Both the position numbers and the translations under genes were made by a program. 64,000 nucleotides of DNA, taken from contig NZ_JAGYPH010000002.1 of NCBI RefSeq assembly GCF_018343525.1, positions 248,001 to 312,000 on the forward strand. Reading direction: 5' to 3'. The notes beneath the pieces are model-generated. The model worked only from the letters and a program-made list of their open reading frames with translations, had not been told where the DNA came from and searched no databases. Each line of letters begins with the position of its first letter. Within the stretch, counting starts at the first letter, position 1. Origin of the DNA: Lederbergia citrea. GTDB lineage: Bacteria > Bacillota > Bacilli > Bacillales > Bacillaceae_C. Of this stretch, positions 7,723 to 16,592 are shown piece by piece.

Positions 7723-8709
7723 TTGATTAAAAAAATGAGGGAAATGCCCGTAATAATCTTGAAGCTAGAAGCACTATTGAGACGACTATCATTAAAACAT
7801 CAGCGAAGAAAGAGCATTGAAGAGGAGTTGGCGATGCGTTATGCTGGATTCCGCGGAGAACAGGCACTAGATTATCATATTGCTCAAATTCCCCAGAAAA
7901 ATCATTTTATTTTTCAAGACCTTCGATTGCCACTTTCAAAAGATTCCTTCTTTCAAATCGACATCCTCCTCTTATCACAGCAATATTTCATCATTTTAGA
8001 AGCAAAAAATATAGCCGGTACAATATTTATTGATCAAAATCAATTATTGCGTACGCTCGATGAAAAAGAAGATTCCTATCCGAACCCTATTCAACAAGTG
8101 GAAAACCAGCAATACAATCTTGATGAACTAATCGAAAACCACTGTAAAATAAAACTCCCGAGCACTTCATTTGTTGCCATGACGAACCCGTCCAGCATTA
8201 TCAAACCCAATCCCCAATACTCCGCCGTAGCTAAAAACGTAATTCGTCCCGCTGCAATTCGGCAAAGATTTGGAGACGTTAATAATTCATACCAAAAGGA
8301 GCTGATTGAGAAAAAAGAAATGCAAAAACTTTCCCGCCTGCTGATCGGCATGCACACCCCTTCTGATCCTGATATTTTAAAACAGTTTCAAATAGGGAAG
8401 GGTGAGATTCTAACAGGGATATACTGTGACCAATGTAATAATCTGTCCATGACTAAGCGTCAGCGAGTATGGGACTGTACTATATGTAGTTATACGAGTA
8501 AAAATGCGCATATTCAGGCACTGATCGATTATCGATTATTAATTGGTCCAACAATATCGTGCAAACAATGTAGTTCATTTTTTCAAATCTCAAGTTCTAT
8601 ATCCTCCAAGTTATTACGCTCATTGAATTTAAATTTTTTTGGAGAAGGCAAAAATCGAGCATACAAGTTGGAGCTGGAAGACTTACAAAAGCTGATAAAG
8701 AATAAGTAA
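7723..8709 (+). CDS. NERD domain protein with zinc-ribbon tail
   Basis: 328-residue protein. A nuclease-related (NERD) domain spans about residues 40-150: GEQALDYHI, then FQIDILLLSQQYFIILEAKN, which carries the D...ExK pattern of PD-(D/E)XK nucleases. The C-terminal third has paired cysteines (YCDQC, DCTIC, SCKQC) suggesting a zinc ribbon, then a helical end. The family is common in Bacillaceae and is proposed to act on DNA, but its function is unproven. TTG start at 7723 with GAGGTG 5 nt upstream. A 21-bp-period repeat array begins 7 nt past the stop. Confidence 0.78.
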   Translation: MIKKMREMPVIILKLEALLRRLSLKHQRRKSIEEELAMRYAGFRGEQALDYHIAQIPQKNHFIFQDLRLPLSKDSFFQIDILLLSQQYFIILEAKNIAGTIFIDQNQLLRTLDEKEDSYPNPIQQVENQQYNLDELIENHCKIKLPSTSFVAMTNPSSIIKPNPQYSAVAKNVIRPAAIRQRFGDVNNSYQKELIEKKEMQKLSRLLIGMHTPSDPDILKQFQIGKGEILTGIYCDQCNNLSMTKRQRVWDCTICSYTSKNAHIQALIDYRLLIGPTISCKQCSSFFQISSSISSKLLRSLNLNFFGEGKNRAYKLELEDLQKLIKNK

Positions 8710-8716
8710 AATGCCT

Positions 8717-8984
8717 GAGTGGCTCGCAATCGCGGCTGAGTGGCTCGCATCCGTGCCCGAGTGGCTCGTATCCGTACCCGAGTGGCTTGAATCGGTCTGA
8801 GTGGCTCGCATTTGTGCCTGAGTGGCTCGCAATCGCGGCTGAGTGGCTCGCATCCGTGCCCGAGTGGCTCGTATCCGTACCCGAGTGGCTTGAATCGGTC
8901 TGAGTGGCTCGCATTTGTGCCTGAGTGGCTCGCAATCGCGGCTGAGTGGCTCGCATTCGTGCCTGAGTGGCTTGCATCGGTGCT
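8717..8984 (+). repeat. Minisatellite, 13 units of about 21 bp, core GAGTGGCTYG
   Basis: Thirteen head-to-tail units each begin GAGTGGCT. Most are 21 bp; the fourth and ninth are 19 bp. Units 1-5 (8717-8819) and 6-10 (8820-8922) form an exact 103-bp higher-order duplication, followed by units 11-13. The array lies between the NERD gene and the terminator of the convergent transporter. The same core recurs in opposite orientation at 27959-28082. Overlapping long frames on both strands are artefacts of the 21-bp period. Confidence 0.93.
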
Positions 8985-9014
8985 AGAATCGCTAGATTCA
9001 AAAGTAGCCATAAA

Positions 9015-9053
9015 AAAAGACGAAAGGCCAATTAAATATGCCTTTCGTCTTTT
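9015..9053 (-). terminator. Terminator of the peptide transporter gene
   Basis: A 14-bp perfect stem (AAAAGACGAAAGGC and complement) with an 11-nt loop, ending in T-runs on both strands. It can serve both convergent transcripts. Confidence 0.85.
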
Positions 9054-9065
9054 CATACAATCTAA

Positions 9066-10556
9066 TTAACGTACACCCTTCATAAAGCCCTGAATTTTAG
9101 GCGATAGTACGAAAAGGAGAATACTAAGAACAATCGCAATTCCGCCGATCGTACCGAAATATAGTGTTTCGGTTGCAGGTGAATAGAATTTAACAATTTG
9201 TGCATTAAGTGCCTGGGCAGCGGCGTTTGATAAGAACCATAAACTCATCGTTTGCGCCGAGAAGGCAGCAGGCCCTAATTTTGTGGCTGCAGATAGTCCA
9301 ACAGGTGATAAGCATAATTCTCCAATTACGGCAATTAAATAACTAAGAACAAGCCATATTGGGCTTACTAGTGAATGCGTGCCCCCAAAGTAACCTGGTA
9401 AAAGAATAACAATAAATGAGATGCCAGCGAACAATAAACCTAAAGAAAACTTTTGTGGTATTGAAGGCTGACGATTTCCTAGCCTTATCCAAAGCCATGC
9501 AAATACAGGTGCTAAAACGATAATAAATAATGGGTTTAAAGATTGGAACCAAGCAGGTGAAATATGTAATCCTGCAAAGTCTAATTGTGTACGCTCGTCT
9601 GCATAATTAGCAAGGATGGTTGCCCCTTGCTCTTGAATCGACCAGAACATAACAGAAGCCAGGAAAAGCGGAATAAAAGCAATTAACCGTGAACGCTCTG
9701 TTGCTGTTGTTTTCGGACTGCGATACATAACAAAGAAATAAATTGCTGGAATTAGAAACCCAAGAATTCCTACAAGCGCAATGAAGGTTTCAATTGTTAG
9801 TAGGCCCATTGGAATTGCCACTGCGATTAAGATAGCGACAATAACAGCACCCAAACCAAACTTGGTGAAAACCTTTTTCTTTTCAGTTGGTGACAGTGGA
9901 TTTGCTATATAAGTGCCGGCAAGACCGAGATTCTTTTTCTTCGTAACAATAAACACTATCAATCCTAAAAACATACCGACGGCAGCGATACCGAAACCTA
10001 AGTGGAAACTATATTTCATAACAGATCCGACAATTAATGGAGAAATAAAACCTCCAAGGTTAATCCCCATATAGAAAATGCTGAATCCAGCATCACGGCG
10101 ATTGTCCTCTTCACTATAAATATCTCCTACCATGCTGGAAACGTTAGGCTTCAGCAAGCCTGTCCCAATGACAATCAGAACCATCGAAATAAAGAACATC
10201 GTTAAACTTCCAGGTAAAGCTAAGACAAGGTGGCCAAACATAATAAATATTCCACCATAAAATACAGCTCTTGACGTTCCGAAAACCCTATCGGCCAACC
10301 AGCCACCAATAATTCCGGACATATACACGAGTGATCCATAAATAGATACAATGGCAAGCGCGGTTGACTTATCAATCCCCAATCCGCCTTTTGACACCTC
10401 ATAGTACATATAATAAACAAGGATTGCCCTCATTCCGTAATACGAGAAACGTTCCCAAAACTCAGTAAAGAAAAGGGTGAGCAATCCCTTAGGATGTCCA
10501 AAAAAACCTTTTTGCGGGACACTTTCTACAATTTTCTGTTTATTAAACGTTGACAC
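9066..10556 (-). CDS. dtpT: Proton-dependent oligopeptide transporter (POT/PTR2 family)
   Basis: 496-residue membrane protein with about 14 hydrophobic segments that imports di- and tripeptides with protons. The POT signature ExxERF appears as FFTEFWERFSYYGM near residue 35, followed by the family stretches GLLKPNVSSMVGDIY and GFSIFYMGINLGGFISPL. Closest known relatives are lactococcal DtpT and B. subtilis YclF. GTG start with AAAGGAGG upstream. A good sigma-A promoter lies at 10584-10612. Single-gene unit. Confidence 0.9.
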   Translation of the reverse strand: MSTFNKQKIVESVPQKGFFGHPKGLLTLFFTEFWERFSYYGMRAILVYYMYYEVSKGGLGIDKSTALAIVSIYGSLVYMSGIIGGWLADRVFGTSRAVFYGGIFIMFGHLVLALPGSLTMFFISMVLIVIGTGLLKPNVSSMVGDIYSEEDNRRDAGFSIFYMGINLGGFISPLIVGSVMKYSFHLGFGIAAVGMFLGLIVFIVTKKKNLGLAGTYIANPLSPTEKKKVFTKFGLGAVIVAILIAVAIPMGLLTIETFIALVGILGFLIPAIYFFVMYRSPKTTATERSRLIAFIPLFLASVMFWSIQEQGATILANYADERTQLDFAGLHISPAWFQSLNPLFIIVLAPVFAWLWIRLGNRQPSIPQKFSLGLLFAGISFIVILLPGYFGGTHSLVSPIWLVLSYLIAVIGELCLSPVGLSAATKLGPAAFSAQTMSLWFLSNAAAQALNAQIVKFYSPATETLYFGTIGGIAIVLSILLFVLSPKIQGFMKGVR

Positions 10557-10583
10557 GTGAGTAACCTCCTTTATTCTTTTACT

Positions 10584-10612
10584 ATAATACTTTTAATCGA
10601 TTTATATTGCAA
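10584..10612 (-). promoter_or_regulatory. Sigma-A promoter of the peptide transporter
   Basis: On the minus strand, TTGCAA (10607-10612) and TATTAT (10584-10589) are separated by 17 bp, followed by a short leader and the AAAGGAGG site. Confidence 0.65.
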
Positions 10613-10734
10613 AACAATTTTCTCATTCGGCTATTTGTGTGAAAATGTTAAATTTTTTAACTATTCCAGAATACTGTATATAGAGGGAAACTCTATCCTC
10701 GAATACGGGTATCATTTCCTATTTATACAAAAAA

Positions 10735-10759
10735 TACAACCATCAGAAATGGTTGTATA
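10735..10759 (-). terminator. Terminator of the KinD-like kinase gene
   Basis: ATACAACCA / TGGTTGTAT stem with a 7-nt loop, followed on the minus strand by TTTTTTG. Confidence 0.8.
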
Positions 10760-10761
10760 GG

Positions 10762-12270
10762 TTAAACTTCTTTTGAAAGCGGGACACGAATTTCCACCTG
10801 AGTTCCTTTATGAAGGGTGCTTTGGATAGAAATAGTTCCGCTATATGAGTCTATAATACGTTTACAGACAGTTAATCCTAACCCGGATCCATCCTTATCC
10901 ATAGTAAAAAACGGATTAAATACTTGATCCAAAATCTCTTTTGGAATTCCTTTTCCATTATCGACCACTTGAATGATACAGGAATCAGCATGCTTTTGGA
11001 GTGAAATGGTTAGTTTTCCACCGTTAGGCATAGCGTGTAAGGCGTTTTTTGATAAATTGAGAAATACTTGTTTTATTTGATCTTTTACACATGAAATAGG
11101 CAAATCATAAAGAGGATACTCCATAGAGACATCAACATTCATATAATGCGCTTCTGATTGAATAATGGGTTCTATTTCTTTTAATATATCTTTCACATTG
11201 TTCGTATGTAATGTGTAAGCGGTAGGTCTTCCAAGCAGTAGTAGTTCATTCACAATGGTAGTAATTCGAGTAATTTCCATTTGGATTACTTCGAAATAGT
11301 ATTGAGCTTTCTTATCCTTGTATTCTTCGCTAAGCAGTGAAATCAATCCTTTTATTCCAGTTAAAGGATTGCGAATTTCATGGGCGGTACTAGCAGCAAG
11401 ATTACCAATTAACTCTAGCTTTTGATATTCATTCTGTTCTTTTTCCTTCTTTACCTTATATTTTAGGCGAATAAAATGGATAAATAAAAGTAATATATTC
11501 ATGATGAAAAAGACAATGAAAAAGTTATAAAAAATGGTCTTTCCGTATAAGTCGTCCTCATCGGGAATCACTTTGGCCGTAATAGTCCAAGGCAGTGGGA
11601 TTAAATCAACACTAAAATCTATTGAATGATCTCCAGCAGCCAAAAAAACCGTCTCAATGATTGTTTCGCCAGTATGATCTGTTACTATGATCATTTCATC
11701 GTTTAATAAATCCTTCATTGAAGCTCCTAATTCATCCAGTCTTAAGCTAGCCAGGAGAACACCTTTCACATCACCATTGTCGCTCACAGGATTGGCAATT
11801 GTAATGATAAAGCGCCCTGTAACACGCCCGATATGTGCATTAGAAAAACTCGTTTTGCCTGTTTTTAATGCCTTTTGAAAATAATCACGATCACTAACAT
11901 TCACCGAGGAAAGAGAATTAGAACCGAAAAGTAAGTCTCCTTCGGGATTGGCCCAATAGAACCCAGAAAAGCGTTTATCCATTGCGTGCGTTTCCCTTAA
12001 TATTTCTTCTACATGATCCAAGTTATTATGCTGGATATTGATCAGTGTAGTCAGCATTTCTAATCTACCAACTGTTTCACCGATAAAGTTCTCTATACTT
12101 TTTGCATGAAGATTCGCATTCCATTGAGCTTCGTTTTTATATTCGTATGTAATTTCTTTCATTTGCTGTTTTGTCAAAATAGTACAAATAACTATGGTTG
12201 GCAGCAAAGTAATCAAAAGATAGATGATTAACTTCTTCGCAAATGGTTTGATGTTCCGTCTTAATATCAA
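10762..12270 (-). CDS. Sensor histidine kinase with extracytoplasmic CACHE domain (KinD-like)
   Basis: 502-residue membrane kinase. TM1 is at about 12-32, an extracytoplasmic double-CACHE-type domain at about 35-240 (SDRDYFQKALKTGK, ITIANPVSDNGDVKGVL), TM2 at about 248-268, then a DHp/ATPase core: H-box STAHEIRNPLTGIKGL, N-box NLSKNALHAM, G1 DNGKGIP, G2 GSGLGL. The length, topology and H-box match sporulation phosphorelay kinases, especially B. subtilis KinD (506 aa). No response regulator is adjacent, as expected for a kinase feeding Spo0F. Start is TTG with a GGAG about 10 nt upstream. The ligand is unknown; CACHE domains often bind amino or organic acids. Confidence 0.8.
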   Translation of the reverse strand: MILRRNIKPFAKKLIIYLLITLLPTIVICTILTKQQMKEITYEYKNEAQWNANLHAKSIENFIGETVGRLEMLTTLINIQHNNLDHVEEILRETHAMDKRFSGFYWANPEGDLLFGSNSLSSVNVSDRDYFQKALKTGKTSFSNAHIGRVTGRFIITIANPVSDNGDVKGVLLASLRLDELGASMKDLLNDEMIIVTDHTGETIIETVFLAAGDHSIDFSVDLIPLPWTITAKVIPDEDDLYGKTIFYNFFIVFFIMNILLLFIHFIRLKYKVKKEKEQNEYQKLELIGNLAASTAHEIRNPLTGIKGLISLLSEEYKDKKAQYYFEVIQMEITRITTIVNELLLLGRPTAYTLHTNNVKDILKEIEPIIQSEAHYMNVDVSMEYPLYDLPISCVKDQIKQVFLNLSKNALHAMPNGGKLTISLQKHADSCIIQVVDNGKGIPKEILDQVFNPFFTMDKDGSGLGLTVCKRIIDSYSGTISIQSTLHKGTQVEIRVPLSKEV

Positions 12271-12707
12271 AACGATCTTCTCCTAACTTCATAAAACTCA
12301 CTTCCAATATTCAACCCATCATATCACCTATTGTCTAATTTTGGGAAAAAATAGCGTATCTTTACAAGATTTTTACACAGTAATTCGCTTATATCTTATC
12401 CATTTAGAAAACGGACTTCTATACTCGTTTTCTTATTTGTTATAAAGCTATCAATGCATTGAAAACAGGACCTTAATCATGTGAAAAATGTCGGTGGAAA
12501 AAGAGTGTGTAATTAAAAAAAATATGGTAATTTTAAGTAAATAACATATATTAATCTTTGAATCAAGGGAATATTTTACTATTTTATTTTTGGGATGAGG
12601 CAGAGGAAAAGAGACGAAAGCGCATATTAACAACCATAATGACGACAGAAAACAATAGGCAGCTGGGAAGTAGGTACATTATCTTAATTAATCAGGAGGA
12701 AATTCAA
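12271..12707. other. Divergent intergenic region, no confident elements
   Basis: The 437 bases separate the KinD-like gene from the divergent hydrolase. It must hold both promoters, but I could not find a convincing sigma-A or sigma-H pair with proper spacing. No repeats or RNA genes are seen. Confidence 0.4.
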
Positions 12708-13706
12708 ATGAAATATGAACAAGTCAGCATTAAAAGTGATGTTATGTTAAAGGGTACAATGACTTTTCCTGAAACGGAAGATGGCCAGCTCCCAGCGGTC
12801 TTATTTCTCTCGGGTTCAGGCAAGTTAAATCGAGATGGAAGTGCTGTTAAAGGGAAATTTAAATTTAATTTATATAAGGATCTGTCTGACTTTCTTGCCT
12901 CATTAGGATTTGTCACTCTTCGATATGATAAACGTGGGATTGGTGAAAGTGAAGGAGATTTTCAGAGTGCAGGGCTTTGGGATGCAGTAACGGATGCGGA
13001 AAATGCCCTTGAGTTTTTGGCGTCCAATCCTAAAGTTGATCCGAATCGAGTTCTTATTTTGGGCCATAGTGAAGGTTGCATGGTCGGGACGGCATTATCT
13101 GAAAGAAGACCAGTCAATGGATTAATTCTCCTGGCAGGTGGAGGCGCAGGGATGCGTGAATGTCTAGACTTGCAAAGACAACAATTATATAAAGAGTTAA
13201 GAGAGGCAAAAGGCTTACAAGGATTTATTATTAGAACGTTTAACACGCTTGAAAAAGGTGAAAAGCAAGCACAAGGGACGTATAAAAAAATGACGTCATC
13301 GAATAAAGATGTAATTAGGGTAATAGGTTTTATTAAAATGCCTGCAAAATACTTTCGTGAACATTTTGCCTTTAATATTGTTGAAGCGCTTAAGCAGGTT
13401 AGATGTCCTGTATTGGCGATAAACGGCTTAAAGGATTTTCAAGCAAGTGCGGAATATTTAAAAAGAATACCGGAAAATGTACAAGGAAGCTCAACGTGTA
13501 TTTTAGTAGAAAATATGGATCACGGATTAAAAGAACAGCTTACACCACTTTCCGCTTCAACCTACAAAAAGGATTATATAAAAACAATCGGACAACCGAT
13601 TCATCCAGAACTTACGATGCATCTTGCTTCATGGCTGAATGAATGGAAGGAAACAAAGATTGGTGAAACAGCTTCAACTGTTGAGAATAAAGCATTAACA
13701 CTTTAA
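12708..13706 (+). CDS. Alpha/beta hydrolase
   Basis: 332-residue serine hydrolase. Oxyanion region LFLSGSGKLNRDG, YDKRGIGESEG loop, nucleophile elbow GHSEG, acid residue in NGLKDFQ and catalytic histidine in ENMDHGLKE. A longer frame exists from 12558, but AGGAGGA (12694-12700) sits 7 nt before ATG 12708 and the family homology begins there. Substrate is unknown; the architecture resembles esterase/acyl-hydrolases of the BAAT/DLH-like type. The YhfC-like protease gene follows after 20 nt, so the two probably form an operon. Confidence 0.82.
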   Translation: MKYEQVSIKSDVMLKGTMTFPETEDGQLPAVLFLSGSGKLNRDGSAVKGKFKFNLYKDLSDFLASLGFVTLRYDKRGIGESEGDFQSAGLWDAVTDAENALEFLASNPKVDPNRVLILGHSEGCMVGTALSERRPVNGLILLAGGGAGMRECLDLQRQQLYKELREAKGLQGFIIRTFNTLEKGEKQAQGTYKKMTSSNKDVIRVIGFIKMPAKYFREHFAFNIVEALKQVRCPVLAINGLKDFQASAEYLKRIPENVQGSSTCILVENMDHGLKEQLTPLSASTYKKDYIKTIGQPIHPELTMHLASWLNEWKETKIGETASTVENKALTL

Positions 13707-13726
13707 AAAAGAGAGAAGGGGTCAAT

Positions 13727-14494
13727 GTGGTCAGTAATGCTACGATCATCTCAATGTTTGTTCCGATAGTATTTTCATTCTTATTATTTGCCGGGCTGAT
13801 TTTGTTTTATAAAAAGAAAACAGGTATTTATGTAAAACCATTGATTATTGGTAGTATCGGATTTATTGTATTTACACAAATCTTAGAAAAGGTATTACAC
13901 GTAATAGTGATAACTAGCTTCCCCAACTATGCGGACCATCCATGGTTATTCGGATTATATGGTGGAATGGCAGCGGGAGTATTTGAAGAGATTGGGAGAT
14001 TCATATTATTCACATGGCTACTGAAAAAATACCTTGATTATAAAGGCGGAATTTCCTTTGGTATAGGGTGGGGAGGCATTGAGGGAGTTTTGTTAATGCT
14101 TATGATATTTGTACCAAATATTTTATTCGCTTTTTTCATCAATGCAGGGACTTTTGAGTCGGAATTAGCTGGGCAAATTCCCGCAGATCAATTAGCTACG
14201 CTAAAAGAAACAGTGTTGAGCCAAGGAGTATCCTTTTACTTGCTTGCATCTGTAGAACGACTCTTCGCTGTTTTCTTGCAAATTGCTTTAAGTTTATTAG
14301 TTTTACTGGCAGTTGTAAAAAAGAAATTTTCATATGTGATCTATGCTATTCTCATTCATGCTATGATCGACTATCCATTGGCGTTTTACCAAACGGGTCA
14401 TATTAAAAGCTTATGGGTCATTGAATTATATCTCGCTATCATTTGCGCATTCTCGTTTATATTTATAAAAAAAGCAAAGAGAATGATCCACTAA
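13727..14494 (+). CDS. YhfC-family intramembrane metalloprotease-like protein
   Basis: 255-residue membrane protein with about seven hydrophobic segments. It carries the conserved polar motifs of the YhfC family, which is distantly related to PrsW and CPBP proteases: FEEIGRF in one helix, GWGGIEG in the next, then SVERLFAVFLQIALS and the terminal IHAMIDY. These Glu, His and Asp residues inside membrane helices are the likely active site. Start is GTG 13727 with AAGGGG just upstream. It follows the alpha/beta hydrolase closely and is closed by a terminator. Confidence 0.78.
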   Translation: MVSNATIISMFVPIVFSFLLFAGLILFYKKKTGIYVKPLIIGSIGFIVFTQILEKVLHVIVITSFPNYADHPWLFGLYGGMAAGVFEEIGRFILFTWLLKKYLDYKGGISFGIGWGGIEGVLLMLMIFVPNILFAFFINAGTFESELAGQIPADQLATLKETVLSQGVSFYLLASVERLFAVFLQIALSLLVLLAVVKKKFSYVIYAILIHAMIDYPLAFYQTGHIKSLWVIELYLAIICAFSFIFIKKAKRMIH

Positions 14495-14497
14495 TTG

Positions 14498-14537
14498 AAA
14501 AATAGTGAGCAGTGTTGCATTACTGCTCGCTATTTTT
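14498..14537. terminator. Overlapping bidirectional terminator
   Basis: AAAAATAGTGAGCAGT pairs with ACTGCTCGCTATTTTT (one G-T pair). The right arm includes the last codons of the convergent hydrolase gene (stop at 14520-14522). Confidence 0.82.
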
Positions 14538-15554
14538 AACGTTCTCTATAATATATTTTTCAATTTCTTTTGCTTCCTCCGGATGAAACATATGCGAAGA
14601 ATTTTCATACCAGACCATTTCTTTTCCAAAAGGGGCATCTAATCTTTCAAAAAACTCTTGTACAGGCTTTCCGTTCACATGTACATCTTTTTTTCCATGT
14701 AAAAAATAAATGGGCGTATCTATCCTTTTCAAAGAATAATTGAAGTCTATTTTTGCAAAATCTTCGATTAAACTTTGTGTATATGTTTTGTTATAAGAGC
14801 TATAAAAAGTATGAAAAATATCTTTTAATGAGTAATCAGATGCAAATAAAAATAACTTGAAACCACCGATCATCCCTGGGTGTTTCACTGTCTCACTTGT
14901 ATAAATCATTGAGTTGTATTTAATCAATGGAGAACGAAAGTCTAACCAGTTTTTGACGTTACTGACATAGGGCGGCTTGCCGATTTCATCCAATTTTTTC
15001 AGCGTTTTCTTATCCCCTTTTGCCTCAGCTTTTTTCTTCACCCATTCATAGCATAATTGATCGTTTTCCGTCCAATTCAATATTTGGGAAATACCTACAT
15101 AGGCATGGAGTTTTTCGGGATATCTTGATGCAATGGATAATCCGATAATGCTACCCCAAGAGTGAGCGACAAGATAGATCTTTTCTTGATTAAACCTTTC
15201 TCTGAGAATATCAATCAATTCATTGCAATCACTAACAAACTGCTCCACCCTCATCGATTCAGGTGGAATCGTTTTATTAAATGATTTTCCCGCACCCCTT
15301 TGATCCCAAAGTACTAAATTGAAATGTTTCACCAGTTCCTTGGTTGTAGTGGATACGGCATAATCTTGACCGCGAGATACAACACCGGGGACCGGCATAC
15401 AAGGTCCGCCATGAACGAACAACAGAACAGGATTAGTTGGATTAACAGATTGAATGAGGATTGTCTGATCTACTCCACCTAAGGAAAGTGTCTCGATAGA
15501 ATCAATACCTGTTTCCGGAATGGTGAACTCTTTTCTTTTAAGAAATAATGCCAT
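14520..15554 (-). CDS. Alpha/beta hydrolase, proline-iminopeptidase-like (S33)
   Basis: 344-residue hydrolase of the prolyl aminopeptidase type. Oxyanion-hole HGGPC, the characteristic DQRGAGKS loop, nucleophile elbow AHSWGS, acid in HGKKDVHV and histidine in NSSHMFHP. It could release N-terminal proline from peptides, although esterase or epoxide-hydrolase activity cannot be excluded. GGGAGA precedes the ATG. It is convergent with the YhfC-type gene; the two share a terminator stem. Confidence 0.82.
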   Translation of the reverse strand: MALFLKRKEFTIPETGIDSIETLSLGGVDQTILIQSVNPTNPVLLFVHGGPCMPVPGVVSRGQDYAVSTTTKELVKHFNLVLWDQRGAGKSFNKTIPPESMRVEQFVSDCNELIDILRERFNQEKIYLVAHSWGSIIGLSIASRYPEKLHAYVGISQILNWTENDQLCYEWVKKKAEAKGDKKTLKKLDEIGKPPYVSNVKNWLDFRSPLIKYNSMIYTSETVKHPGMIGGFKLFLFASDYSLKDIFHTFYSSYNKTYTQSLIEDFAKIDFNYSLKRIDTPIYFLHGKKDVHVNGKPVQEFFERLDAPFGKEMVWYENSSHMFHPEEAKEIEKYIIENVKNSEQ

Positions 15555-15758
15555 TTAATATCTCCCTTTTTTTATAATGATATATTTTTGTGAATATTAA
15601 AGCAATATCAATGTGGTTAAAATTGGGTAAAAGGTCATGTGAAAACACATTTAGTCATAAAGCTTGAGTTCGTACCGATTAAAAGTAAAAACAAAATCCA
15701 CTTTCAAAGAATAAAATACAAAGAGGTTCGGAGATAAACCATAGCGGTCATTTCATCT

Positions 15759-16271
15759 ATGCAAACCTTATTTTATCTTGAAAGGAAGTTGCGAACTCAG
15801 ATGGGCATTGAAAAGGCAACTTATTTGCAAAAGGAAATTGAGGAAAACATTAAAGTTTTTGAGTACAGGAAAAATAGACATAAAAAAAAGGCATTCTACC
15901 TTAAATTGGTCACCGTTATTTGTTCTGCGAGCATTACTACTTTTCTTGGGCTAAAAGGCTTCAATGTGGGGAGTTTATTCATAAATATTTCTATTATTCT
16001 AGGAGCAGTTGTCACTGTGATTAATTTTGCAGACGGATTTTATAATTATAAGGAACTATGGATAAAGGACGGCAAGGCGTATATCGAGCTATTAGAGCTT
16101 CAACGAGACTTAACATTCTATATACAAGGAAGGGACCCCCGTTCTTATGTAATTGAGGAATTGGAACATTATAAATTCAGACTTAATGAAATCATCCATT
16201 CGAGTGCAGAGACATGGCATAAAATGCATCTTAAAGAAGGTAATAATGGTGAAGCGGAAGAGAATATGTAG
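15759..16271 (+). CDS. SLATT-like (DUF4231) two-helix membrane protein
   Basis: 170-residue protein with a charged N-terminal helix, two adjacent membrane helices (about residues 48-66 and 72-92), and a helical C-terminus beginning YNYKELWIKDGKAYIELLEL. This topology and the W...Y..L pattern after TM2 fit the DUF4231/SLATT superfamily, which often provides pore-forming effectors next to nucleotide-second-messenger enzymes in antiphage systems. No such partner gene is near. The RBS at ATG 15759 is poor; ATG 15801 (MGIEKATY), 12 nt after AAAGGAAG, is an alternative start. A terminator follows at 16307-16336. Confidence 0.65.
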   Translation: MQTLFYLERKLRTQMGIEKATYLQKEIEENIKVFEYRKNRHKKKAFYLKLVTVICSASITTFLGLKGFNVGSLFINISIILGAVVTVINFADGFYNYKELWIKDGKAYIELLELQRDLTFYIQGRDPRSYVIEELEHYKFRLNEIIHSSAETWHKMHLKEGNNGEAEENM

Positions 16272-16592
16272 ATTGAGTATGGATGTCTCTTGGGAAAAAG
16301 GGAAATTAACACCGTTTGAATTATAAAACGGTGTTTTGTGATTGGATGCATGTTATCCAAAAGGTAAAAGAATTAATAGAATGTGTTGTAACAATTGTAA
16401 TAATTGTAATATTTATCCAATGATAGTCATGTACAAAGTATTGGTTATTACGTTCCTTTTAGCTAATAAAGCTAAAGGATACAAACTTTTAATATAAAAA
16501 AAGTAATCGATATAGATAAAAGGACACTCAATAATAGTTGAAAAATATATTTTAATAATCCTTTAGCTTCATCTTTCTGAATCTGTAAAATT
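16272..16592. other. Intergenic region before the alkaline phosphatase
   Basis: Besides the terminator it holds three perfectly phased 9-bp copies of TTGTAAYAA-like sequence (16386-16412), a tiny frame (16346-16423, 25 codons) described in the findings, and an imperfect inverted repeat CCTTTTAGCT/AGCTAAAGG (16454-16477). The Pho box begins at 16593. Confidence 0.5.
16307..16336 (+). terminator. Terminator of the SLATT-like gene
   Basis: AACACCGTTT / AAACGGTGTT stem with a short loop, followed by TT. Confidence 0.75.

Noticed and set aside
8717..8984. CRISPR array
   Set aside because: Unit length is 21 bp with a variable part of only 8-11 bp, there is no repeat-spacer structure and no cas gene.
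8717..8984. tRNA-like D-arm similarity (CCGAGTGGCT as in serine or leucine tRNAs)
   Set aside because: No acceptor, anticodon or T-arm follows; the match is a 10-base coincidence.
8583..9069. Long overlapping frames on both strands (157, 144 and 85 codons) rich in SHS, PLG or PSG repeats
   Set aside because: They are created by the 21-bp period of the minisatellite, which keeps every frame open; no RBS and no fold-like sequence.
10557..10760. 67-codon frame between the transporter and kinase genes
   Set aside because: It lies over the transporter promoter and the kinase terminator and has no RBS.
12300..12335. Sigma-H promoter for the KinD-like gene
   Set aside because: GTTGAATAT fits the -10, but the AGG -35 lies only 7 bp away instead of 11-12.
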